Assembly: GCA_000442015.1 (NCBI GenBank)
Contig: KE561054.1
Coordinates: 1 to 64,000 of the forward strand
From: Rozella allomycis CSF55
Lineage: Eukaryota > Rozellomycota
DNA: 64,000 nt
Direction of reading: 5' to 3'
Shown: in pieces, positions 11,458-28,799 of the stretch
How the letters are laid out: each line of letters opens with the position of its first letter
Numbering within the stretch: the stretch's first letter is position 1
The notes under the pieces: generated by a model
The model's database searches: none
Told to the model about the DNA's origin: nothing
What the model saw: only the letters and a program-made list of their open reading frames with translations
Made by a program: the position numbers and the translations under genes

Positions 11458-12048
11458 TTAATTCGATTCGTTTATTTGATCAGACAATTTTATCATTCGT
11501 CGAAAGAACAAACAACCGATGGAAACCAATAACGATGAACTTAATCCCCCTATAATAATTTTGCACGCTCATTTACCATCGCCTCTATTGAAAATTGATA
11601 GAATTTTCTCTACCCAATAAATTCTTACGGCATCATATATGTAGTAGAACTCATGCAGCCACCATAGGGTCAAAGTAGGCAGAATGACGCTTAGGAATTT
11701 AGTGACAATTAAAAATTTCAGATTAATAGTTGTAGACGTTACTGACCGATTCAAATCTATTCTTGGAGATCAATAAAACGTACTTGCTTTCGACAGAGAT
11801 GCTTCCAACTTGTCCAATCTCCTCCTACAAAATGCCCATTCCGCAAAATCATCATGAGGAGAGATCTTATTCAATTCGTTTCGCGTGTCAGCTACATTGC
11901 AGGTAAGCTCTCTTAATTCCTCGATTTCATTTCGATGCACAATGCTCTCATAAATTCTTTTTAAACCATCTGATATTTTTGTGACTCCCCTTAACGAAAT
12001 ATATGCTAAATATATTGATAGCAAAACAAAAATGGCCAGTTGAAGCAT
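11458..12048 (-). CDS. GET1: GET1/WRB tail-anchored protein insertion receptor
   Basis: ER membrane subunit that docks the Get3 ATPase and inserts tail-anchored proteins. Three exons with two 27-nt introns give 178 aa. It starts with a transmembrane segment (MLQLAIFVLLSIYLAYISL), followed by the cytosolic coiled coil with the family motif around SPHDDFAEWAFCRRRLDKLE. Two further hydrophobic segments follow (LSVILPTLTLWWL and SSSLLVSIGCLFF). The last exon (FNRGDGGLSSS...) is short and would be missed without removing the final intron. The first in-frame ATG is 12046-12048; its start faces USB1 only 23 nt away. Confidence 0.85.
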
Positions 12049-12071
12049 GCTGATTTTTTCAGAATTTCTGT
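12049..12071. promoter_or_regulatory. 23-nt divergent promoter/5' leader between GET1 and USB1
   Basis: The GET1 start codon (12046-12048, minus) and the USB1 start codon (12072-12074, plus) are separated by only 23 bases, so core promoter elements of at least one gene must lie inside the other gene. The inference depends on both chosen starts; both give intact family N-termini. Confidence 0.55.
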
Positions 12072-12739
12072 ATGAAAAATGACAAAAAAATTGGTTTGTT
12101 TCCACTGATAGTGTACCTCCCAGGTATTTATATTAATCGTGATTTATCAAGTCGAATTGGATCAAGTTTTACTCGACAAAATCTATAATGAAATTCCTAG
12201 TGACTTTAAACCGATAGATGAAAACGACGTTCCACTCCATATATCATTGTCCAAAAATGAAGTTCTTCCACACCATTGTATAGAGGGTTTTTCTGACGCT
12301 TTGGTTAAAGGATTGAGAGAAGCCGAGATAGCCAAGTAAAGTTCAAAATATTCTGAAAGAAAGATTTCGAGTTACAATGAAAAGGTTTAATCGGTACAAG
12401 AATGAAAATGGCGATAAAGATTTTATAGCGATTGACATTGACAAAGGAAGCAAGAAAATACTTGGTATAGTGGACATTGTCAACAATGTCATGAAACGTT
12501 ATGGACTGAATCTATATTATGATGTAACTCTTTCAGTATATTTGGATTAGAACCCAGAGTTCCATGTCAGTATTGCATGTCAATCCACGTCGGCTTTTAC
12601 AGACGAATTTCTAGATCAAGTCGTTACAAATTTGGAATCTAAATTTTCAAAGCACTTGTCAAGACGAAAGCCTAAAATTCACTGCTGTGAATTCCGCATT
12701 GGGTCTAAAATATTTAAATACGACTTTCAGGAAAAATAA
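12072..12739 (+). CDS. USB1: USB1, U6 snRNA 3'-end phosphodiesterase
   Basis: 2H-family phosphoesterase that trims and caps the 3' end of U6 snRNA. Four exons with introns of 28, 28 and 27 nt give 194 aa. Both catalytic HxS motifs are present: LHISLSK in the second exon and FHVSIAC in the last. The first exon (MKNDKKIGLFPLIVYLPVE) joins by a 28-nt intron and supplies the VYLPV strand typical of USB1. The spliced length is shorter than human USB1, mostly at the N-terminus. A second, partial, slightly different copy of its 3' part lies after an N at 12756. Confidence 0.88.
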
Positions 12740-12756
12740 ATCTTTTTATTGCATAN

Positions 12757-13256
12757 GTATCATTGTCCAAAAATGATGTTCTTCCACATCATTGTATAGA
12801 AGGCTTTTCTGACGCTTTGGTTAACGGATTGAGAGAAGCCGAGATAGCCAAGTAAAGTTCAAAATATTCTGAAAGAAAGATTTCGAGTTACAATGAAAAG
12901 GTTTAATCGGTACAAGAATGAAAATGGCGATAAAGATTTTATAGCGATTGACATTGACAAAGGAAGCAAGAAAATACTTGGTATAGTGGACATTGTCAAC
13001 AATGTCATGAAACGTTATGGACTGAATCTATATTATGATGTAACTCTTTCAGTATATTTGGATTAGAACCCAGAGTTCCATGTCAGTATTGCTTGTCAAT
13101 CCACGTCGGCTTTTACAGACGAATTTCTAGATCAAGTCGTTACAAATTTGGAATCTAAATTTTCAAAGCACTTGTCAAGACGAAAGCCTAAAATTCACTG
13201 CTGTGAATTCCGCATTGGGTCTAAAATATTTAAATACGCCTTTCAGGAAAAATAAA
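12757..13256 (+). pseudogene. partial second copy of USB1 (probably an allelic contig end)
   Basis: Begins directly after the N at 12756 and repeats the last ~500 bp of USB1, including both downstream introns, with scattered substitutions (for example GCATGTC versus GCTTGTC, ACGACTTTC versus ACGCCTTTC). It lacks the first exons. Because it abuts an N and resumes unique sequence at the end, the simplest reading is that two heterozygous contig ends were joined without merging. A real truncated duplicate is the alternative. Confidence 0.75.
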
Positions 13257-13272
13257 TCTTTTTATTGCATAA

Positions 13273-14353
13273 TTACTGAAGAATGTACTTCCAATTGCGT
13301 TCTTTTTCATCAACTTTAAAAGTTAGTGTAATATTTCTTGAAACTGGATCGAAAATCCGGGGGCTAGTTAGTCTGTTCACATCTTCACACGTAACGTATC
13401 TGGAATGAACGATTTTAACAGGCCCTTGAAGGAACACGGGTACTTTTCCAGTGTGAAACCTAAAATTGTATTCATACGGCAGCATTATGAATCTAACATT
13501 GCTCTTTCCCAAAAGACTAATCACATATTAACCAATATCTTACCCCAAGGGTGAAGTCAAATGATAATAATGTTGATCGCTTCCTTTTTCATGGCTATAG
13601 TATACAGAATTCAAAAAATCCAAAGTTTCTTTTGTCTTTTTATACAGCAGAACACCAGAATTGGTTTCGAAAATGGCATTAAAGTGAGCAGATGGATCAT
13701 ACTATGTCAATGAAAAGCCATTACATTACATTTTTAACGTGAGCGTCTAGAAACTGTTGTTTTAGTAAAACTTCCATGACGACTGCCATATCAAAGTTGT
13801 CCAACAATTTAAAGATTGGTTTAATATCACCACACACCAGTGTATCAAGATCAAGAAAAAGAGTATTTTCATACGGACTTTGTAGCATTGCGGGTGTTTT
13901 GTCTCCCCACGGCGCTCTAGTTTTCAATTTTTGCAGAAAGATGTTTTGCACCTTGCGAGCTATTTCATCTGGAATTGCTTGAACATCATCAGTGGCGACA
14001 GTAATACTTATTGCTTTATTGGTAGCTCTAATAGAGTCGATTACACGATTTAATTCTTTTAAATATAGAGTGCTTCTTCCACCCGCCTTTTTGAATCGTT
14101 CTTGGTAGTTTGGAATGATTGGAGAGTGTATTCCAAAAACGAGCAGAATACCAGATGTTGGAATTCTCTTTTGTCTTTTAATAAAGACTAAACTATCTGT
14201 TTTTATCCATGAGCTGTTTAATGATTGTATTTTGCTTGAAGATTCTATATCTGAAGCGAATAGTGATAGAAATTTAATTAACAAGAACAAACCAAAAATA
14301 GCTGATGAAAGAATAATGAACTTTTTGAATTCTGTTCTAGCCCAACCCTTCAT
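13273..14353 (-). CDS. type II membrane glycosyltransferase (GT8-like fold)
   Basis: Three exons, introns of 28 and 27 nt, 341 aa. A single N-terminal signal anchor (FIILSSAIFGLFLLIKFL) is followed by a lumenal nucleotide-sugar transferase domain. The metal-binding DxD motif is in YENTLFLDLDTLVCGDIKPI. Later blocks follow the usual order of this fold: NAIFETNSGVLLYKK (asparagine-serine-glycine turn), GSDQHYYHL (DQ) and MLPYEYNFRF near the end. The Golgi is the expected site. Sugar and acceptor cannot be told from sequence. Confidence 0.75.
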
Positions 14354-14421
14354 TGTTGTGATTTGTTTATGTTTACATCAACATTTTAGCAATTATACAT
14401 TTGCAACTTACACTGTTTCAA

Positions 14422-14495
14422 GTTTCCATGGTGTAGTTGGTTATCACATCTGCTTAACACGCAGAAGGCCTGCAGTTCAAGTCTGCATGGAAACA
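14422..14495 (+). tRNA. tRNA-Val (anticodon AAC)
   Basis: A complete cloverleaf reads from the sequence: acceptor stem GTTTCCA paired with TGGAAAC, discriminator A; D arm with GTGT and TCAC; anticodon stem TCTGC/GCAGA around loop TTAACAC, anticodon AAC; T arm with GTTCAAGTC. The A box and B box are in the expected places and no intron is present. It sits between the glycosyltransferase (-) and PRP8 (-). Confidence 0.95.
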
Positions 14496-14611
14496 TTTAG
14501 TAAAATTTTGTAAGAAATTCTTCAAATGAAATATATTTTGTCTTTAGTTATTATAAATTTATAATCATTAATACTTGAATAATGCATTTTAAAATAGAAT
14601 TAAAAGTTAAT

Positions 14612-22488
<7,877 letters not shown>

Positions 22489-22746
22489 ATCCTACTTTTC
22501 GACCAGGGTTGCCTGAAAATACCGAAATACTTAAAAGGAAATACAATGAAATTAATACACTGGAATTGCATTGAGAATACAAATAAGTAGATTTAAGATT
22601 GCATTTAATATGATTTTAGTATTTTCGGATCAAATAGGTATCACCAATTCACCGCGTAAAATAAGGGAATCATGATTTATGATTGTGGGCATATAAAAAA
22701 CTACAGAACTCGAATTTATTAATAAGTTAATTTATTTATGCACTAG

Positions 22747-24061
22747 TTAATATGGGAGTTTTTCATTATCGTAAACATCGAACAATTCAAAGGCGTAAAA
22801 TTTGTCCATCTTATTTTGAAATATATTAGAAATTCCATCTATTGCATAATAAAGCTCATAAATTGCGGCCTTGTTATCAGTGTTTTGTATTTCTTCGATT
22901 ATTCTATCCTTATTCTTGAGTGCGACTTCAATTTTGAAATCATCATCAATAAGGTTCTTATTATATTTGTACTTGGCAGCAAGTCCGGACGCTTTTCCCA
23001 ACAAGCCAATGGTTTTGAGTAACATGGACCCGTAAAACAAGCCAAAAAATGATCCCACTCCCACAAATAGGTTTGACAAACATGTCATCACAAGACTAAT
23101 CCTTTCTTCCTTTTTCCAATCAGAATCCTTAACTTGGATCTTTTTTGATACAGGATCTTTCAAGTCGTTAGTAAATTGCACAAACATCTTAAACTCATTC
23201 TCAGCTTTCGCAAATCTAAAATCATTCAAAAAGATGGACTTTGCTTCAGCTGCATCAAAAAGGTCATCGCTAAATTGCCCAATGCATGTCTTTGCTGAAA
23301 CGAATAGTATTTTTGGCTCAATATCAAAGTTGGAGCTAATAAGCATCTTCAAATCAGAAATCATTTCCATGTATGTATCCTCATCTTCTTGTATAATATC
23401 CATTTTGTTGATTATAATAGTCAATCTTTTCATTGCCTCTTCGCCGTAAAATGCACGCATAATATTCAGTTCTTTCATCACATTGTTTTGTCTTTGCGGG
23501 TCAAGTACAAGATATATTCTTCTCAATGGCTTATCGTGTTCTTTAATCAAGTCCTTTATCCTGTCAAGTTCATGCATAACTTTTTGATTATTTTCTTTAT
23601 CAGTAAATCTGTAGCCCACGGAATCAATGAAGTAGATGTACTTTGGAATACCGGATTTTTTCACCTTGATGCCATAAGAATTGGTCTTGTCTTTGTTGTA
23701 CTGTAATATACTAGAATGGGCATTGAGGATCGTCTTCAATATGGATGTTTTACCGACACCCTTTTCTCCATGCAAAACGACAGTAAAACTTTCATCGGTG
23801 GGGAGTTTGCGACCAAGTCCTAAATAATTCTTACCTTTATCATCGAATAAATGAGGTTTGTAAATATCTTTGGAATGGAATGCTGCTTGTAGTTCCGANC
23901 GTGGGTAGTTTGCGACCGAATCCTAAATAATTCTTACCTTTATCATCAAACAAATGAGGTTTGTAAATATCTTTGGAATGGAATGCTGCTTGTAGTTCCG
24001 ACAAGTCAGTAGGAGATGAAAGTACCGCACTACACAAGGCCAAAGGCAATAATAAACGCAT
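22747..24061 (-). CDS. predicted secreted/ER-targeted P-loop GTPase
   Basis: The N-terminus (MRLLLPLALCSAVLSSPTDL) is a classical cleavable signal peptide. It is followed by a GTPase domain with G1 GEKGVGKTS, G3 DSVG, G4 NKMD and a possible G5 SAK, loosely like AIG1/GIMAP or other TRAFAC GTPases. A hydrophobic hairpin (VMTCLSNLFVGVGSFFGLFY) lies near residue 290, then a charged helical tail. No introns are needed. An N at 23899 separates overlapping copies of codons for HSKDIYKPHLFDDKGKN; the parts read as one protein of about 400 aa once the overlap is merged. A nucleotide-binding domain behind a signal peptide is unusual; an exported effector is one possibility. Function unknown. Confidence 0.7.
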
Positions 24062-25175
24062 GATGAAGATCACAGCGAAGGTTACAATTATACACTTATG
24101 TCATTGTGATAACTGCCATGTCATGTGTGATGTAATAGGAAAGTTATCAAGATTCAACTCGACAAAGAAGTTTTTGCGATTAAGATGATATTATTGTTGG
24201 TATATTTAGAAGATTACCACGTTAATAGGACGCTAAGTATGATTTCAAAAAAATGCACACTGCAAATACTGAAGTGAGCTGTGAGAATAATAGGTACAAA
24301 AATGTTGAAATGAATAAAAGCTATTCTAGGACTGCATTCACAATGGATATAATTAATGGTAGTATTATTTATTAATATTCTGTGAATTGGGGTCTTGTAT
24401 GCGTCCCGCGCCAAAAAGGGATTTACGTCTTTTAAGACTATAGTGTTAAACAATTTCCAAAGTGTAAATCGGTAAATTGGGATCTTTTTTACAGTAAACA
24501 GGTAAATCAAATTCGTCACAGGGTGGTGTGATGTTTGGATAGAAGTTCATAAATATCATATCTCTCATGCTACACATTCTTTCAATATACAATTCTATAG
24601 CGCTTTTTTCTTCAGAGCAATATACAACAATAAAGTAAAGAACAATAACTCGTATGAACTAAATTGATTAAAGATAAATAGCATACCATCACGCAAATTA
24701 AAGATATCATTACTAATTTCATGTCTAGATTTGAAAAATCGATGTAGTTCATATAATAGAAAGGATCTAAGAACGTTGTCGTTAGTTGCGCCATTGATGC
24801 TACTTTTAGGATCCCCAACTCTTTCTTGAAAGTTGCAATCGTTGAAGTAACGTTGAAAAAGACTTTGATTGCATGAAAGGAAAGATGCAAAATTTGGTTT
24901 TCCGCATATACACAAGTTGCATATAATGAAGATGTATCAAGGACCTATCATGAAGATGTGAGTGTTTATACTGATGCAGCAAAAAAGTAAGCCATTAAGA
25001 TGAATCTTATAACTTTAATCTTATTATTATCTTCTGTGGGATTAACTGGTGCCATCTTTTATCAAGGGTCAGTTGACACTCCTTTGACACTTATTGGCGC
25101 CAATTTGCTAAGCCACACAAATTCACGATCTCAAAAATTAAAAAAAGAAAATAAGAAAATTTATTTACTTTATAT
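24062..25175. other. gene-poor stretch with short unassigned ORFs
   Basis: About 1.1 kb between the GTPase start and the helicase stop. It holds two weak candidates: a minus-strand frame around 24595-24915 with a hydrophobic C-terminus and no clear start, and a plus-strand ORF 25000-25212 beginning with a hydrophobic leader (MNLITLILLLSSVGLTGAIF) that runs into the helicase 3' end. Neither matches a family I know, so I do not call them genes. Confidence 0.4.
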
Positions 25176-27420
25176 TTATTCACATTGTTCTTCTAGTTCT
25201 GTCTTGTTTTGAATGTCAGCTACAGTATAATTTGTAAAAAATAATGACTTGCTGTTGCAAATTATTANTAAAAATTAATGACTTGCTGTTGCAAGGTATT
25301 ACTGCACCATTTGACTGGATATAATCAATGACAGATTTCCAAGTAGGATTGATACAGACTACATCTTTATTCCCAAAAATCCAGAGTGAATGCTTGGCTC
25401 TGGTCAAAGAGACATTCACTCGTTTAATATCCGTAATAAAGCCGAGTGAACCTTTTTTGTTTGCTCGAACTAAAGAAAGAAGAATAATGTCTCTTTGTTG
25501 TCCTTGAAAGCCGTCAACAGTATTTACATCGATGTTATTAAGGAATGATGCGACTAACTTTGGATCCTCCGCTATTTCTCTTAACGTTCTTGAAAAATCA
25601 TTCATTTTCTCCAACATCATTTTTTTCTGCTCTTTATACAGACAAACTATTCCAATTGTAGCATTGGAATTTGGGTATTTTACAAAAAAATCTTTAAGAG
25701 TTGAAAAAATAGCATCAATTTCGCCTGAATTCACATAGCTTCCAGTTGAGCATTTTTCTTCGAGCGCCATTTCTTGATTAAAGAAAACGAGAGGTCCAAA
25801 CATGCGCTGGGAGTGCCAAGGTTTTGTGTATGACTCTGATAAAACATTCGGACCATCCTTTAATTGACCACCGTAAAAGTTTTTAGAGCAAAATTCTGAT
25901 ATTTTTGGGTGCATTCGATATTGGGTAGAGAGCATCACATATGGATAGTTCCTTTTATACAGCCTTTCAAATAGACTCACTCCATATCCAGCTTGCTCAG
26001 ATAATTTTGAGTTAATAACGGCGGGAAGTTGATTGGGATCTCCAATGAGGACAAGCCTTTTCAACGAGTCTTTCAACAGAGGTAACGTTTCTGGTTCACT
26101 TGCTTGACAAGCTTCATCTACACAGCAAATATCAAAGTCTGTATTCTTGAAAGAATGTGAGTGTGCAAATCCCAAAGTTGCGAACATGATTTTTGTCTTT
26201 TTTACCAACGCATTCCTAATTTCTTGTTCTGCTGTTTTCCTTATTTTCACACAAGTTTCATACAAGGAATCTGCATTGGAGGTGGATGTGATAACGAGTA
26301 AATCAGATAAAATGGTATCATTCATAATTTTTGAAATCGTATCATTGCAATCGTCAAAATTTCCCGATTCAAATTCGGAAGTGAATTTATCCAAAATTTC
26401 ACATTTTTTACGTACAACACTGTTTAGATGGAAAGGTCCATCTACTTCTTCATTTATTAAACCTGTGTCACATGCTAGTAAGAAATCATATTCTTTGAAG
26501 CCAAATTTTTGATAATTAGATAAAAATCGTTTGAATATTTCGTAGACGCAGGTATTCGTTGGACCAGTTTGGAAAATCTTTAATTGGGGGTTCTTTAGTG
26601 CTAGTCCGGCAATTATCATCATTGTTGTGTCACTTTTGCCAGTTCCAGGCGGACCAATTACAAGAGACACTGGATCATTGTCATCAATGTTCAGATGTAA
26701 AACATCATTGACAGCCTTTCGTTGCGACTCATTCAACATGGCAAAAATTTCTTGAAACCTAGAATTTCTTGGCAAGTCATCGACTTTCGCACATTTATCC
26801 ATCATTTTATCTTTAAAACCACCACAAACTAGATGCTTAAATGACGGTGGCATTTTCTCATGCGATTGTTTGTTCAAAAACTGAAATGACTTGGCAAATG
26901 AAAATAGGGAACACAGTGGGGTAATGAATAGTTCATCACTAAGATCTGAAATTTGCTCTGGAAGAATCATTGAAAGATGCATTTTTTCATCCCCTTTGGA
27001 ATTTAACGGTCGCAGGCCATTGTACAAAGCCGGCATGCATTTTTCTATATTAGAATCATCTTCTTTCAACATTTTAAGCAGAGAAGGCGTTTTTGTCTTG
27101 GAAATAAATATTAGATCTCCCACCATTGAATTATTGAAATTTTGTAACGGTGCCATCACTTTCATTTGTATAGAAAAATTCTCTCCATAATGTAACCTTT
27201 GTAACTTAACTTTCTGAGAAGTATGTGTTCTTTTCATCAAGGAATTTTCAATATGCGTGTACGTTTCTTCGTGTAGAAATTGCAACATAGTTTGGGTATA
27301 GTTTGACAATGTAGTAAATGCCTCTGGGTATTTCTGGAGAGATCTTTTTGCGAATAAATTGTTTCGGAGTACTTTAGGCTTCAAAATGTGTTCAATAAGA
27401 TATGTGAGACCACTTTTCAT
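25176..27420 (-). CDS. SF1 (UPF1/SEN1-like) helicase
   Basis: Superfamily 1B RNA/DNA helicase, about 730 aa, a single exon. Motifs in order: Q-like NESQRKAVND, motif I GPPGTGKSDTT, motif II VDEACQASEPE, motif III LIGDPNQLPAV, motif IV region LSTQYRMHP, motif V DGFQGQQRDII, motif VI RVNVSLTRAKHSLWI. The N-terminal ~230 residues are not assigned. The first ATG is 27418-27420; the frame is open further up only from a TTG. The 3' end is split by an N at 25269 with repeated flanks; the copy nearest the edge ends FFTNYTVADIQNKTELEEQC-E, which I take as the true C-terminus. Confidence 0.85.
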
Positions 27421-27935
27421 ACCAAGCCACTGTCCCAATATGGCCAGTTAACACATTTTGTTTACAGTCCCTATTTAGGGCAATTATTTTATTCTCTTCA
27501 TCTCTTGGTTTAATTAATGTCAATTTAACGAATGTTTTTTAGAGTGATTTCAATTCCATTTTTCGCTTGATCCAATCGCATTAGTATAGTGTAGTTTATA
27601 AAATGATGACTCGGAATTCTAATAAGTATTTTCTTTCCAAGAGAACAGGCAGTTCATCCGGTTTTTCGTAAATTTTCTAGGTAATAAAGAGTCTAGTGGC
27701 TAACCATGATGCTTACGGACGTCTAGGTGCATGGTTCGATCCCCATCCATGTTTCCGAATTTTCTGGGGTTTTCAGGTTGAGGCAAGGTTCGACTCCTTG
27801 GTGATTTTGACGATGTGGATCCCTCATCCTTAATAAATACGATTATTCAAAATAACTGTATATATTTAAAATATAAAAAAAAGAGAATCAGATTCAGAAA
27901 ATTTTCCAAATTTTTCCCAAAATTTTATAGCGCAC
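27421..27935. other. intergenic with a dispersed repeat
   Basis: No coding exon seen. It contains a 40-bp dispersed repeat (27646-27685, also at 38632-38671). Beyond it are two B-box-like words (GGTTCGATCCC near 27742 and GGTTCGACTCC near 27791) without a convincing cloverleaf. This could be tRNA-derived or transposon-end sequence. Confidence 0.45.
27646..27685 (+). repeat. 40-bp dispersed repeat, copy 1
   Basis: Identical over 40 bp to 38632-38671 (starts CAGGCAGTTCATCCGG, ends CTAGGTAAT). Flanks differ completely. Copy 2 lies at a breakpoint between two haplotype versions, which suggests a mobile-element end. Confidence 0.75.
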
Positions 27936-28767
27936 ATGACGACATCTAATCGTTTTTCAGACATCGAAAGTCCACTTCTAGAGCACGAAGACGCCGAATC
28001 TGTAAAATCAGATGATACTCTGCACTCGTTTGGCCACGAACACTATTCACACCGAGCGCCATGGCTCCGCGCAGCTTTGCTTGGTGCAAACGATGGTCTA
28101 GTATCTACGGGATCTCTAATACTTGGTGTTGCAGCTGCTACAAAGTCACCGAATATAGAGCACGATGCTACTTTGATTTCCGGGATAGCTGGGCTTGTTG
28201 CCGGCTCGATGGCGATGTTGTGTGGAGAGTACATATCAGTTTCGTCACAGAGAGATTCTGAGTTGGCTGATATAGAAGCTGAGAGGAGGGAGCATGCCAA
28301 GGGACCGCGTCAACGGGAGAATGAGTTGAAGGAGCTGATTAGAATATATGAGAAGAGAGGGTTGTCGCATGAGTTGGCAGTGCAGGTAGCTACAGAGTTA
28401 TCCAAGGGGGATGTTGTTGCTGTTCATGCTAGAGATGAGCTTGGAATAGATGTTGATGATCTTGCGAATCCAGTGCAAGCAGCCCTTGCGTCGTGTATTT
28501 CATTTGCAGTAGGTGCTGGAGTACCGTAATATAATGAATTTGGTTTAATCAAGGCTGATATCATTGATTGTTAGCAGTGTTCCATATTGGAGAATGATAG
28601 CTGTTGTTATTAGTTGTACCTTCTTTTTGGCGTTTTTTGGTGCTATTGGATCGTATGTTGGTGGAGCACCTTTGTGGAAGGGAGCTGTGAGAGTTTTGAT
28701 TGGTGGATGGATGGCAATGACGATCACCTTTGTTGTTGGAACATGGGCAGGAGGCATTGTCGCATAA
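27936..28767 (+). CDS. CCC1: VIT1/CCC1-family vacuolar iron/manganese transporter
   Basis: Two exons with a 28-nt intron (GAGVP|LISL) give 267 aa. Five hydrophobic segments match the family: first block APWLRAALLGANDGLVSTGS, second around LISGIAGLVAGSMAMLCGEY (ISVSSQRDSE follows), then the cytosolic Glu-rich metal-binding helix region (ADIEAERREH, KELIRIYEKRGLS), then PVQAALASCISFAVGAG and the last two segments. It moves Fe2+/Mn2+ into the vacuole in exchange for protons. The stop is 32 nt from the stop of the convergent Arf-GEF. Confidence 0.92.
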
Positions 28768-28799
28768 AAAGAATTAGAACGCATTTTAATAAAATAAAT

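Noticed and set aside
12757..13256. Second USB1 gene as a true paralogue
   Set aside because: It starts exactly at an N, lacks the first exons and differs only by allele-like substitutions; contig overlap is simpler.
24595..24915. Minus-strand open frame with hydrophobic C-terminus
   Set aside because: No plausible ATG, no homology, and a competing open frame overlaps it.
25000..25212. Small plus-strand ORF with a hydrophobic leader
   Set aside because: Its 3' part runs antisense through the conserved helicase tail and an A-rich region, and it matches no family; left uncalled.
27690..27830. tRNA-like sequence with A-box- and B-box-like words
   Set aside because: One good T arm can be drawn, but no matching acceptor or anticodon stems at the right spacing. 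At most a tRNA-derived repeat.
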